A stretch of 64,000 nt of DNA from Paenibacillus marchantiophytorum (GTDB lineage: Bacteria; Bacillota; Bacilli; Paenibacillales; NBRC-103111): contig NZ_BMHE01000020.1 in the NCBI RefSeq assembly GCF_014640555.1, forward strand, positions 1 to 64,000. Reading direction: 5' to 3'. The translations under genes and the position numbers were made by a program. The notes under the pieces are model-generated. The model ran no database searches. It saw only the letters and a list, made by a program, of their open reading frames with translations, and had not been told where the DNA came from. Positions 9,078 to 17,324 of this stretch are shown here, one piece after another. How positions within the stretch are numbered: the first letter of the stretch is position 1; every line of letters starts with the position of its first letter.

Positions 9078-9093
9078 TTGTATGTACAACTAA
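9078..9093. promoter_or_regulatory. MarR operator candidate, regulator side
   Basis: TTGTATGTACAACTAA lies about 65 bp upstream of the MarR start and is the exact reverse complement of 8549-8564. Confidence 0.75.
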
Positions 9094-9198
9094 TATATGT
9101 TGAACAGTTCATTTTGTCAACACAGAATTTCCACGTAAAGCCAAACAGACTCACTCCTATATTTCGCCAAGAATCATCACAATTCTACAAATGAATCA

Positions 9199-9227
9199 TT
9201 GACTTTGCGTGAAATAAAGCTTATGAT
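9199..9227 (+). promoter_or_regulatory. Sigma-A promoter of the nitroreductase gene
   Basis: TTGACT (9199-9204), a 17-bp spacer, then TATGAT (9222-9227), about 50 bp upstream of the start codon. Five of six bases match at both boxes. A ribosome binding site AGGAGTG follows before 9279. Confidence 0.75.
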
Positions 9228-9278
9228 TTTCCCATTATTAAAGAATCTTAATTTAAAGATAAATAGGAGTGTGACCTT

Positions 9279-9905
9279 ATGACTGATTTTGCATCCGTAG
9301 TGAAAGAACGTCGTTCCGCCAATAAATTTCTGCCTGATATCGAAATCTCGAATGAAGAACTCAACGATATTTTTAATACCGTTAAATTCGCTCCATCCGC
9401 CTTTAATCTGCAGCATACTCATTATATTGTAGTGAAAGATCCCACAACCAAAGACGCGGTTTATAACGCCGCTTATAAACAGTACAAAGTACAATCCGCT
9501 TCTGCGGTTATTGTTGTCTTAGGTAATCTGAATGCCTATCAAGACGTTGCCAAAATAAATGAAGGCTTCCTGCAGCTCGGGGTATTCAGCAAGCAGGAAT
9601 ATGATATGACCGTGGAATCCGTGACACAGTTTTATGAAGATCGCGGCCAAGCTTTTATGCGGGATGAAGCGATTCGCAACGCCAGTCTTTCCGCTCAATT
9701 GTTCATGCTCGCAGCCAAAGAGAAGGGTTGGGATACCTGCCCGATGATCGGCTTCGATCCCGCATTGTTGAGCCAAACTTTGAATGTTCCTGCCAACTAT
9801 GTGCCAGTCCTGCTGGTTGCGCTAGGTAAAGAAGATACGGTCAAACGCAGACCTCGCGGTTATCGCAAGCCGGTTGGCGAGTTTGTAAGTTTCGATAGCT
9901 TCTAA
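9279..9905 (+). CDS. Nitroreductase-family FMN protein
   Basis: A 208-aa oxidoreductase of the nitroreductase superfamily, which uses FMN and NAD(P)H for two-electron reduction of nitro-aromatics, quinones or similar compounds. The typical N-terminal RRSANKF motif (FMN phosphate contact), the SAFNLQ segment and the C-terminal ALGKEDTVKRRPR are visible. The length is usual for YodC/YdgI-type enzymes. It has its own promoter and is divergent from the MarR regulator. It converges with a nitronate monooxygenase gene, with only 7 bp between the stops. The pairing fits detoxification of nitro compounds, but that is inference. Confidence 0.88.
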   Translation: MTDFASVVKERRSANKFLPDIEISNEELNDIFNTVKFAPSAFNLQHTHYIVVKDPTTKDAVYNAAYKQYKVQSASAVIVVLGNLNAYQDVAKINEGFLQLGVFSKQEYDMTVESVTQFYEDRGQAFMRDEAIRNASLSAQLFMLAAKEKGWDTCPMIGFDPALLSQTLNVPANYVPVLLVALGKEDTVKRRPRGYRKPVGEFVSFDSF

Positions 9906-9912
9906 AAGGCTG

Positions 9913-11004
9913 CTACGAATCACGAGAGGATCCAACAATAGCCTTCGCTTGTTGAATCACTTCAACTACAATCTCTGCTGCCGATTGGTCAGGCGTCAAC
10001 AGCCGCGTCCCTTGCCCAGCCCACAACGACATATATTCCGCGTTTTCTTGCTGCGCGGCCGCATTGCGAATCTCGCGTGTGAGCGTATTCTGGGTTGGAA
10101 AAGGGAGCGGTTCTGTTCCGCCCTCCGCCCATTGGCGGATAAACGCATTCTGAATTCCGCGAGCCGGGCGTCCAGAGAAAGCCTTCGTAAGTACTGTGCT
10201 TTCTTCCGTACTTGCCAGCAATGCCCGCTTATAGGCTGGATTAGCGCCGCATTCGCTTGCCGTCAGGAAGCGCGTCCCCATCTGCACGCCTTGCGCGCCA
10301 AGTGCTAATGCCGCAACAAGCCCTCTTCCGTCCATAATCCCGCCAGCCGCAATAACTGGAATAGTTAGCTTGTCTACGATTTGAGGCACCAAAGCAAATG
10401 TACCGATATTCGCCCCCATTGGATGAGTGGTCATATCAAATGTTCCCCGATGTCCGCCCGCTTCACTGCCTTGAGCCACAACCGCGTCACAACCAGCTTC
10501 CTGTGCCATAAGCGCTTCTTGAACCGTCGTCACCATCGATACCACCATTAGCCCAGCGGATTTGGCCTGCCTCATATACGATTCAGGAAGCAGCCCAAAT
10601 GCGGTGCTGATCACTGGCACCTTTTCTTCCAATAGAACCTGGATTTGCTCATCAAAATCGTTCGCTGACTGAATATCCCCCGTTGTAAGTTCCGTAAGGC
10701 CCAGTTCTTTCCTTATCGGAATCATAGCATGTCTAGCCGCTTCAATTCTCCTCTTATCATCGTGCATCTGAAGGCTAAACAGATTAACGCCAAACGGCGC
10801 GGCTGTTTGCTCGCGAACCTCACGAATGGCTGCTCGAATGGCATCCGGCTTCATATAAGCCGCTCCAAGCGTCCCTAATCCACCCGCATTGGATACTGCG
10901 CTCGTCAAACGGACAGTCGACGGACCGCCGGCCATGCCCGCCAGAAAAATCGGATAACGAATGCCGAATTGCTGGCATAGCGGGGTATCAAGTTGTAATT
11001 TCAT
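9913..11004 (-). CDS. Nitronate monooxygenase / 2-nitropropane dioxygenase family
   Basis: A 363-aa TIM-barrel FMN enzyme that oxidises alkyl nitronates to carbonyl compounds and nitrite. Characteristic segments are PIFLAGMAGGPS near residue 18, AQGSEAGGHRG near residue 180 and the FMN-phosphate-binding IPVIAAGGIMDGRG with GAQGVQMGTRFL after it. The start has AGGAGG seven nucleotides upstream. Similar sequences include FabK-like enoyl reductases, but the GSEAGGH motif favours nitronate monooxygenase. The SulP pseudogene lies directly upstream. Confidence 0.9.
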   Translation of the reverse strand: MKLQLDTPLCQQFGIRYPIFLAGMAGGPSTVRLTSAVSNAGGLGTLGAAYMKPDAIRAAIREVREQTAAPFGVNLFSLQMHDDKRRIEAARHAMIPIRKELGLTELTTGDIQSANDFDEQIQVLLEEKVPVISTAFGLLPESYMRQAKSAGLMVVSMVTTVQEALMAQEAGCDAVVAQGSEAGGHRGTFDMTTHPMGANIGTFALVPQIVDKLTIPVIAAGGIMDGRGLVAALALGAQGVQMGTRFLTASECGANPAYKRALLASTEESTVLTKAFSGRPARGIQNAFIRQWAEGGTEPLPFPTQNTLTREIRNAAAQQENAEYMSLWAGQGTRLLTPDQSAAEIVVEVIQQAKAIVGSSRDS

Positions 11005-11015
11005 CTGGATTCCTC

Positions 11016-11418
11016 CTAGGAGATCGAATTACCCATATTCAACCGTTTGCGGCTGCGATAAAGCAATACATCGACATGAATAGCAACGCCTACCGCTACC
11101 CCTTTGGCCAAATCGCGCGTTATGACAGATATGGCTGCTGTCGCAATCATAATAAGACCATCACTTTTGGGCATTCTACGCATGTCCCCTACATATTTCC
11201 AGTCGAAAATTTCGTAGCAAACCATCAGCATCACAGCGATTAAAGCAAGCCATAGGAATGAGCGCTACTACGTTGCCAAATGTCACAATAAGCAGCATGC
11301 CTACCATCGGATTCACGCCAGCTATGAAGGAAAAAGCAAGAGAGTCCGGAATAAGCGCGAGTGTCGCCGTTAAACCAGCGAGAACATCCGCACGCACGTT
11401 GAACATCAATCCTTGCAA
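11016..11418 (-). pseudogene. SulP-family anion transporter remnant
   Basis: Two pieces of a SulP sulfate-permease-type protein remain. The N-terminal piece (ADVLAGLTATLALIPDSLAF, then GVNPMVGM) ends around 11240 and the C-terminal membrane piece (YEIFDWKYVGDMRRMPKSD, then THD-like ITRDLAKGVAVGV) continues in another frame. About three quarters of the usual 480-plus residues, and any STAS domain, are missing. A large internal deletion plus frameshift means it is not functional. Confidence 0.8.
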
Positions 11419-11577
11419 CCCCTTTACGATAAAACAAAGTTATCAAATACCGGTAAGCCCGCTCATGCGGCGGTATTCTTTCAACGGAATCACGTTTTTT
11501 GCGCTTTTTCGATTGTACTATGTATTCCTTTGCTAGTACAAAGTTAATTTGGGTTTAGGAGAAACCTAGCCTCACGC

Positions 11578-11832
11578 TTGATGCCACAGATAAGAAAAAC
11601 GACTTCGCCGCCCTGAGAGGATCAGCCTCTAAGTAGCGACAAAACCTGTTAAGGGAACTAGAGGACGCTATATAGGCAAATAGCAGGGATGCTATGGTAT
11701 TAGCGGAACTACAGGGTCTTATTTCCAAGAAAAATGCTGAATTTGCCTTGAAACAGCAAAATAGCGGACTGTTGTTCCCGCACCCCCGCGATATGGATAC
11801 TTTTGGCTAGAATAGCGGACTGTTGTTCCCTC
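11578..11832. repeat. Composite intergenic repeat: flank element plus class B palindromic element
   Basis: A left flank (11578-11632, containing TTCGCCGCCCTGAGAGG) is followed by four half-sites: forward GGAACTA-type at 11653 and 11704, reversed AATAGCGGACTGTTGTTCCC at 11760 and 11811, spaced 51, 56 and 51 bp. The arms are largely complementary. The same flank plus four-site arrangement occurs at 50586-50893, and the flank alone recurs at 63899-63930. A small hairpin CTAGCC-TGC-GGCTAG follows at 11904-11918. No gene is present. Confidence 0.7.
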
Positions 11833-11957
11833 CCTCTGTTCGCACAAGGCGGCTGGAGTAACTCCACGCTCACTCCAAAACATATAAACTCTTATATTAA
11901 AATCTAGCCTGCGGCTAGGTCACCAAGTCAATGAACCTTGAGGCTAGCCCAAGCCCC

Positions 11958-12145
11958 CTTACGAACTCAATACCATTTATTCGGCCATAATCACTCATTC
12001 TGAAAATCTAATGAATCCCAGATGCGCTATTTCAAGCAAAGGATCACCATTTCGCCAATAAAGTGCCGGGTAGCGCCAACTCCGTTCATTAAATCCCCAA
12101 AGCAGCCATTTTCTCGTCTTTAAGCATCATACCGTTCATTAGATG
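11958..12145. repeat. Dispersed palindromic intergenic element, class A copy 3
   Basis: Forward half-sites at 11958 and 12008 and reversed half-sites at 12068 and 12121 (spacing 50, 60, 53 bp). CTTACGAACTCAA at the left end and CGTTCATTAGATG at the right end match copies 1 and 2. It sits downstream of the PP2C-like gene that ends at 12317. Apart from these repeats the gene-free stretch 11419-12316 shows nothing I recognise. Confidence 0.72.
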
Positions 12146-12254
12146 CCCTTTGAGATCGAAAACCTCCAAAGCAAAGAAGTTAGTGGTGATGTCAATAAAT
12201 AAGAGTAAGCTTCGCTCAACCCAAAAACATATAAATTCTTATATGTACATAGAT

Positions 12255-12302
12255 AAAACGCCCTCCAGCTTGCAAAGCATGCAAGTTGAAAGGCGTTTTT
12301 TA
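12255..12302 (-). terminator. Terminator after the PP2C-like gene, IS-derived inner sequence
   Basis: Stem AAAACGCC / GGCGTTTT with T-runs on both strands. The inner sequence CTTGCAAAGCATGCAAGTT is nearly identical to the inner sequence of the hairpin at 39061-39113, where it is the 3' end of a transposase remnant. Confidence 0.7.
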
Positions 12303-12316
12303 AGGCTAGGGAGAGA

Positions 12317-13174
12317 CTAGGCATGCAAGCGCAGCCAAATCCCGCTCTTATCATCGGACATTTTGAATCTTGGGAACCGTATGCATTCCGGATCACCCTT
12401 TTCCACTTCAATGAGCCAATCTGCATAGCTTTGCAGGCCGCCTGCCGCGATACGCTCAACCATCTCTTCCTCTATTTGTCTGCTGCCGCTTCTTGCCAAA
12501 CCTTCAGGCAGAAACAGCCCGTCTGTGACGAGAAACAGACTCTCCAGCATAATCCGGTTCAGCTTCCCGCTTTCGAAGTACAGTTCGGCCGCCGGGTCGC
12601 CGTTCATGACGGAATAGCCGATCTGCGTATTCATCTTCTCTTTATTCGCCGCAATGCGCGGTTTCACCCTAGCCAGCAGTTCGTCTTTCTTCTGGATGCC
12701 GGCAGCAATGCCTTGTTCCCACAGCAGCTTCGACTCATGATCAATGTGTGCCACATGATCTCGCGTTACGCTTCGCACGGAGCCATCTGCGTACTTCGCA
12801 TAAATCATGCAATCACCCGTTTGAACATATTCAATATGGGTTTCCGTTACCCGAATGAGCGCTATGCCAGCCGTCCATAACTGTTCCTTGGCAGCAAGAT
12901 TAATGCCGCTGTCCGCCATCTCTTGGCGGAGTCTCTCATTAGCTTGCTTGAGCAGCTGTTCCAAGCTTGCATCACTTGAAACCGCCTGAGATTCAAGAAA
13001 ATGCTTCAATAATTGCGCAGCCAGCCGGCCTCCTGTTTCCAGGTTCGGACCACGGAATGGAACTAGTGAGGTCGCACCATCGATGACGGCGTACAAGCCT
13101 TGTGATTCGTTAATTACGATTGCATCTTCATTCCATGCGGCGGTACCTTGTATGGATATCCATTCCATTTGCAT
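12317..13174 (-). CDS. PP2C-like protein phosphatase
   Basis: A 285-aa cytoplasmic protein resembling the PP2C/SpoIIE phosphatase fold. Metal-binding features seen are NED (residues 15-17), VIDGATS (30-36), TGDCMIYAKYADG in the middle and SDDKSG near the C-terminus. PP2C enzymes remove phosphate from Ser/Thr using two Mn or Mg ions. I chose the ATG at 13174 because it has GGAGG seven nucleotides upstream, while the longer form would start within the previous gene's stop. It is the last gene of a run with a membrane-anchored binding protein and an ABC importer. The substrate, and whether it acts as a signalling phosphatase for that system, are unknown. Confidence 0.8.
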   Translation of the reverse strand: MQMEWISIQGTAAWNEDAIVINESQGLYAVIDGATSLVPFRGPNLETGGRLAAQLLKHFLESQAVSSDASLEQLLKQANERLRQEMADSGINLAAKEQLWTAGIALIRVTETHIEYVQTGDCMIYAKYADGSVRSVTRDHVAHIDHESKLLWEQGIAAGIQKKDELLARVKPRIAANKEKMNTQIGYSVMNGDPAAELYFESGKLNRIMLESLFLVTDGLFLPEGLARSGSRQIEEEMVERIAAGGLQSYADWLIEVEKGDPECIRFPRFKMSDDKSGIWLRLHA

Positions 13175-13203
13175 AACGAAACCTCCGTTTTTCAATTCCA
13201 TTT

Positions 13204-14439
13204 TCAAGGCATATAAGGAAGCAACTGTTCAATTGCCTCACTCTCCTCGGCAGCCGGATCACCTTCTATCCGTCCGAGTATGTCTGAGATCATTCGAGCG
13301 CGAGGACGATCTTGCGAACTTGGTTGCCAATTGGCGAATGATAAAGGCTTAGCCAGAAGCTGATTGTATTTATCAGGCAGCGCTGCATCTTTACGAAGTT
13401 CCTCCAGCACGCTTTGAAGCACTGGCAAATAACCAGTCAGTCCCAGCATCTTTTTTTGATTGTCTTTGGCGATCAAGAACTGAATCATCTGAGCCGCATG
13501 CTTGCTTTTATATTCACCTGCTAGGACAGCAAAGGCTGTTAACTTAGGAACAAACTTGTGATTCGTCGTGCCTGGCAGCGGAAGCAGTCCATAAGCAAAT
13601 TTCCCTGCAATATAGCGATCAAACCATTCCACATTCTCACTACCTGCAGCGTAAAATAATGTCTTGCCCGTAATAAAATCGCTGGCAGCTAGATTATGCT
13701 GAAGCGGCTTCATAACCTTCGAATCATAGACTAATCCTTTCCACATATGAAGCAGTTCGGATAAGCGTTCTGTTCGTGTCTCCCCCCTAGCACCCAACCA
13801 CAAATTCAAGAAGAGCGAGGGTAAATCTTTATCCATGGCCAGCTCTTGCTGCCAATCTTTTGAACCTGCTGCCGTCCATTCTTCGATGGTTGATCCCAGG
13901 TCAGCCAAGCTGTTAAAGGCAAGCTGCTGCGCGGAACCCATCCGATTAACCAAATCTCGGTTATAAAAAAGGACAGGAACTGACACTCCGATAGGAACAG
14001 CCCATTCCTTCCCTTTATAACTGAAGGACGTCGAAAAAGAAGGATCAATCTCATCAGAAGCAGCTTCAACCGCTGCTGCCATATAGACGGATTTGGGCTG
14101 TAGAGCGCCCATCTGTGCTAATTCCGCTACGCCATAGGAACTATTCAGCTCAACAAGATCAGGTGCGGTATTGGCTGACAAGGAAGTTAGAAGTTCATCA
14201 TACAAGTCTTCATAAGAACGGAATACACGAACTTTCACATCTACCTGTGGATGTTCATTCTGGAACTGTGAAAGGAATGGCTCCCAGGTTTTGTTGTATA
14301 CCCAGCATTCCAACTGCTCAACCTCCGAACTTCGCTGTTCAGGAAAGCTGCGCACTTGGGAGAAGTAGGTCGAATAAACCGCAAGACTTGCCAACACCAA
14401 CATGATTAACACGATCCATACAACGGCGTTCCTGTTCAT
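13204..14439 (-). CDS. Membrane-anchored family 1 solute-binding-like protein
   Basis: A 411-aa protein with an N-terminal transmembrane segment (residues about 6-26) and no lipobox cysteine, followed by an extracytoplasmic family 1 solute-binding domain (DVKVRVFRSYEDLYDELL, APDLVELNSSYGVAELA, AVPIGVSVPVLFYNRDLV). Unlike the binding protein at 17325-18413, it is tethered by a helix rather than by lipid. It lies 83 bp downstream of the fused permease and about 30 bp upstream of the PP2C-like gene on the same strand. Its place beside a phosphatase, as a second binding protein in one cluster, suggests a sensory role instead of transport, but a transport role cannot be excluded. Confidence 0.8.
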   Translation of the reverse strand: MNRNAVVWIVLIMLVLASLAVYSTYFSQVRSFPEQRSSEVEQLECWVYNKTWEPFLSQFQNEHPQVDVKVRVFRSYEDLYDELLTSLSANTAPDLVELNSSYGVAELAQMGALQPKSVYMAAAVEAASDEIDPSFSTSFSYKGKEWAVPIGVSVPVLFYNRDLVNRMGSAQQLAFNSLADLGSTIEEWTAAGSKDWQQELAMDKDLPSLFLNLWLGARGETRTERLSELLHMWKGLVYDSKVMKPLQHNLAASDFITGKTLFYAAGSENVEWFDRYIAGKFAYGLLPLPGTTNHKFVPKLTAFAVLAGEYKSKHAAQMIQFLIAKDNQKKMLGLTGYLPVLQSVLEELRKDAALPDKYNQLLAKPLSFANWQPSSQDRPRARMISDILGRIEGDPAAEESEAIEQLLPYMP

Positions 14440-14522
14440 TGCTTACTCCCCTAACGGATCCTGACTTTATTCGCTACCTTTAGTATATAAGGAGTTTAGC
14501 AAAAGCCAAAATCAAGATCCTT

Positions 14523-16214
14523 TTACAGTGATAATCCCTTACCACCGGAGAGTTTGCTAGCAATAATGAGGGAAATCAAAGTCGTCATCGTAAGAATGGA
14601 GGCAAGCGCTGCGCCCGTTCCAAAATTCGATGTAATAACTTCGCTATAAATCGTTACAGAGATCGTTGCTGTCGCTCCATAGTAGAGCACTAGCGTAGAA
14701 CTTAATTCATTGATCGTCGTAATCCAGCTGAGAATAGCTCCAGATAGGACTCCAGGCGCCATAAGCCTGCCTGTTGTTTTAAAAAATGTTTTCATCGGCG
14801 GAACGCCTAAACTGATGGAAGCCTCTTCAACGCTGTGATCCAGCTGATGCAAGATCGCCGTGCTGGATCTAATGGTATAGGGAATTTTGCGTACTACATA
14901 AGCAATAACCAATATAAACCATGTCCCTGTAAGCACGATTGGCGGCTTGTTGAAAGCAATGATTAGACTAATTCCCAGAACAGTCCCTGGCATAACGTAA
15001 GGAATCATGATAATTCCATCCAGAAACGCTGTCACTTTGGACTTGCGGCGCACCAGGATGTAGGCGATCAACATACCGGCAACGACCATAATGATGATGG
15101 ATAAAATGGAATACGAATACGTGTTAATAATTGCCCGCGGAACCCGAAACAGCACTTCTCTATAGCTCCCAAGGCTAAAGCCGCTCTGGAAAACCGGCCC
15201 TTTCGTTTTAATAAACGAAGTAATAATTACGGTAATCTGTGGGAGGATCGAAATACATGCTGGAATAAAAGCAAGAATCGTAAATACCCATTTAAGAACT
15301 GGCTTCAACTCTTTGACTTTTGGCGTTCTCATGCCTGTCATAGAAAAGTTTTTGCGGGATACAAAGTACCGCTGAAAGAACAGGATTAGCGTCGAACACA
15401 AGATCAATATGATACTGAGTGTGCTCGCCATCGCTGGATTTCCGCCCATTTCACTGATGAATTGCTCGTAAGCAAGGATCGGCAGCACCTTAAAGCCTTG
15501 TCCCAGCAGCATCGGTGTGCCGAAATCAGCGAAGGAAGCCATGAATACCATCAGTGCTCCGGCGGACAAGGTGGGGAAAATAAGCGGCAGCGTGATGGTG
15601 CGAAGCCGCTGCCAGCTATTCATCCCCAAACTTTCAGAAGCTTCTTCCAGCGACGTGTCAATCGTCTTCAGCGCTCCTGACACATATAGGAAGATGTGTG
15701 GATAGAATTGCAGGGCGAACACAATCACAATGCCATGCCAACCATAAATCGAAGGAATATTAATCCCTAAGCTATGAATGAACCGTGTAATATAGCCATT
15801 ATTGCCTGTCAGCAAAATCCAAGAGTATGCCCCGATAAAAGGTGGCGACAACAGCGAGGTAATGACCATAATTTGCAGCAGACCCTTGAATTTAATGGCG
15901 TATCGGCTTGTGATATAAGCGAGCGGTACGCCAATTAGAATGGCGAACACCGTCGCAACAGATGAGACCATGAAACTATTGATGAGTGCGCTGCGATAAT
16001 ATTTCAGTTTCATAAACAAAATGTAATTCTGGATCGTAACTTGCCCATCCTCGCTCAGAAAGCTATTCATCAACAGCGAAAAAAGCGGATAAATAATAAA
16101 AGCAAACATAAACACGTAAACGAGCAGTGTGACGACTGTCCAGAAATCCCACTTGATTAGCAATAATCGTTGTAAGGTAGTGGGCGGTGACTTACGACCA
16201 AGACTCGACTGCAC
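14523..16214 (-). CDS. ABC transporter permease, fused double-domain, ferric/AfuB type
   Basis: A 563-aa inner-membrane permease containing two binding-protein-dependent transport domains in tandem, about 12 helices. The two EAA loops are visible as EEASESLGMNSWQRLRTITLPL and EEASISLGVPPMKTFFKTT. This fusion is typical of FbpB/AfuB/ThiP-type systems. I chose GTG at 16214: a perfect AGGAGGTG lies 8 nt upstream, inside the ATPase gene, so the two genes overlap by 23 bp. The apparent ATG start further upstream (16349) only translates the ATPase gene in a wrong frame. It works with the ATPase and the binding protein just upstream. Confidence 0.9.
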   Translation of the reverse strand: MQSSLGRKSPPTTLQRLLLIKWDFWTVVTLLVYVFMFAFIIYPLFSLLMNSFLSEDGQVTIQNYILFMKLKYYRSALINSFMVSSVATVFAILIGVPLAYITSRYAIKFKGLLQIMVITSLLSPPFIGAYSWILLTGNNGYITRFIHSLGINIPSIYGWHGIVIVFALQFYPHIFLYVSGALKTIDTSLEEASESLGMNSWQRLRTITLPLIFPTLSAGALMVFMASFADFGTPMLLGQGFKVLPILAYEQFISEMGGNPAMASTLSIILILCSTLILFFQRYFVSRKNFSMTGMRTPKVKELKPVLKWVFTILAFIPACISILPQITVIITSFIKTKGPVFQSGFSLGSYREVLFRVPRAIINTYSYSILSIIIMVVAGMLIAYILVRRKSKVTAFLDGIIMIPYVMPGTVLGISLIIAFNKPPIVLTGTWFILVIAYVVRKIPYTIRSSTAILHQLDHSVEEASISLGVPPMKTFFKTTGRLMAPGVLSGAILSWITTINELSSTLVLYYGATATISVTIYSEVITSNFGTGAALASILTMTTLISLIIASKLSGGKGLSL

Positions 16215-17301
16215 GATACACCACCTCCTCGCCAGAGCCGTTGTACATGACCGATTGCTCAAGCTGAAGATCAATGTAAACCATATCGTTTTCTTGCAAC
16301 ATTTTACGGCTAACCGCCAAATGTTGGTGTGCCTCAATGACCTGTCCATTGATCAGCTTTATCGTATAGCTGACCTTCTCTCCTAAGAACGTAACCGTCT
16401 CAACCGTACCCTCATAGGTGTAGTCTGGTGAAGGAAAGACGCTGAGTTTCACAAGTTCAGGGCGAATAGAGAAGAGTGCCTTACCGGAGTACGGCTTAGC
16501 CAAATGCAAATTGGTCTTTTGATTCAGCAGCGTCACCACAATCTCCTCTGCTGCTCCCTTGGCCACTTCGCAGCTGGCATCCAGAAAATTGGATGTTCCG
16601 ATGAAATTGGCGACAAATCGGTTCTGCGGGAACAAATAGATATCTTGCGGCGTAGCTATTTGCTGGACGCGGCCTTCACTGAGAACCGCGATACGGTCGG
16701 AAACAGCCAGCGCTTCCTCCTGGTCATGGGTCACGTAGATGGTCGTAATATTCAGCTCTTTCTGCAGCTTCCGAATATCCGTACGCATCTTCACGCGAAG
16801 CTTGGCATCGAGGTTGGACAGCGGCTCATCCATGAGCAGCAGGGAAGGGCGAATAACGACTGCCCTTGCCAATGCGATACGCTGCTGCTGCCCGCCGCTC
16901 ATATTAGAAGGAATGCGATCACGCAGATGCGTAAGTTCCACCATCTCCAACGCTTCCATGACGCGCTGCTCAATCTCCGCTTTCCCCACATTGCGGGCCT
17001 TCAAGCCATATGCAACGTTATCAAAGACGCTCATATGCGGGAAAATCGCATAATTTTGAAAAACCATCCCAATATTGCGCTCATGGGTAGGAATATCGTT
17101 AATGAGCCTATCCCCGAAATAAATGTCGCCTTCTTCTTGCCGGTAAAATCCGGCTATCGTTCGCAGCAGCGTTGTTTTCCCGCATCCACTCGGCCCCAAT
17201 AAGGTGAAAAATTCACCATCCTGAATCGTAAAATGGGCATCATTAACGGCTTTGCTCTCGCCAAAATATTTGGTTACATGGTCAAATACGACTCGATTCA
17301 T
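16192..17301 (-). CDS. ABC transporter ATPase, FbpC/PotA type
   Basis: A 369-aa nucleotide-binding subunit that drives import through the fused permease. Walker A GPSGCGKT is at residues 36-43, the signature MSGGQ at 133-137, Walker B LLLMDE at 153-158, and the H-loop in YVTHDQEEAL; residues about 235-365 form the TOBE domains. This C-terminal extension is the usual one for the ferric/polyamine/thiamine/sugar-phosphate class. Preceded by the lipoprotein gene with a gap of 23 bp; overlaps the permease gene by 23 bp, so translation is probably coupled. Confidence 0.95.
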   Translation of the reverse strand: MNRVVFDHVTKYFGESKAVNDAHFTIQDGEFFTLLGPSGCGKTTLLRTIAGFYRQEEGDIYFGDRLINDIPTHERNIGMVFQNYAIFPHMSVFDNVAYGLKARNVGKAEIEQRVMEALEMVELTHLRDRIPSNMSGGQQQRIALARAVVIRPSLLLMDEPLSNLDAKLRVKMRTDIRKLQKELNITTIYVTHDQEEALAVSDRIAVLSEGRVQQIATPQDIYLFPQNRFVANFIGTSNFLDASCEVAKGAAEEIVVTLLNQKTNLHLAKPYSGKALFSIRPELVKLSVFPSPDYTYEGTVETVTFLGEKVSYTIKLINGQVIEAHQHLAVSRKMLQENDMVYIDLQLEQSVMYNGSGEEVVYRAVESWS

Positions 17302-17324
17302 ATAGGGATTCTCCCTTCTGCTGA

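Noticed and set aside
9177..9494. 105-codon minus-strand frame
   Set aside because: It is antisense to the nitroreductase promoter and 5' end; no supporting signal.
12323..12880. 185-codon plus-strand frame
   Set aside because: It is antisense to the PP2C-like gene, whose metal-binding motifs are clear.
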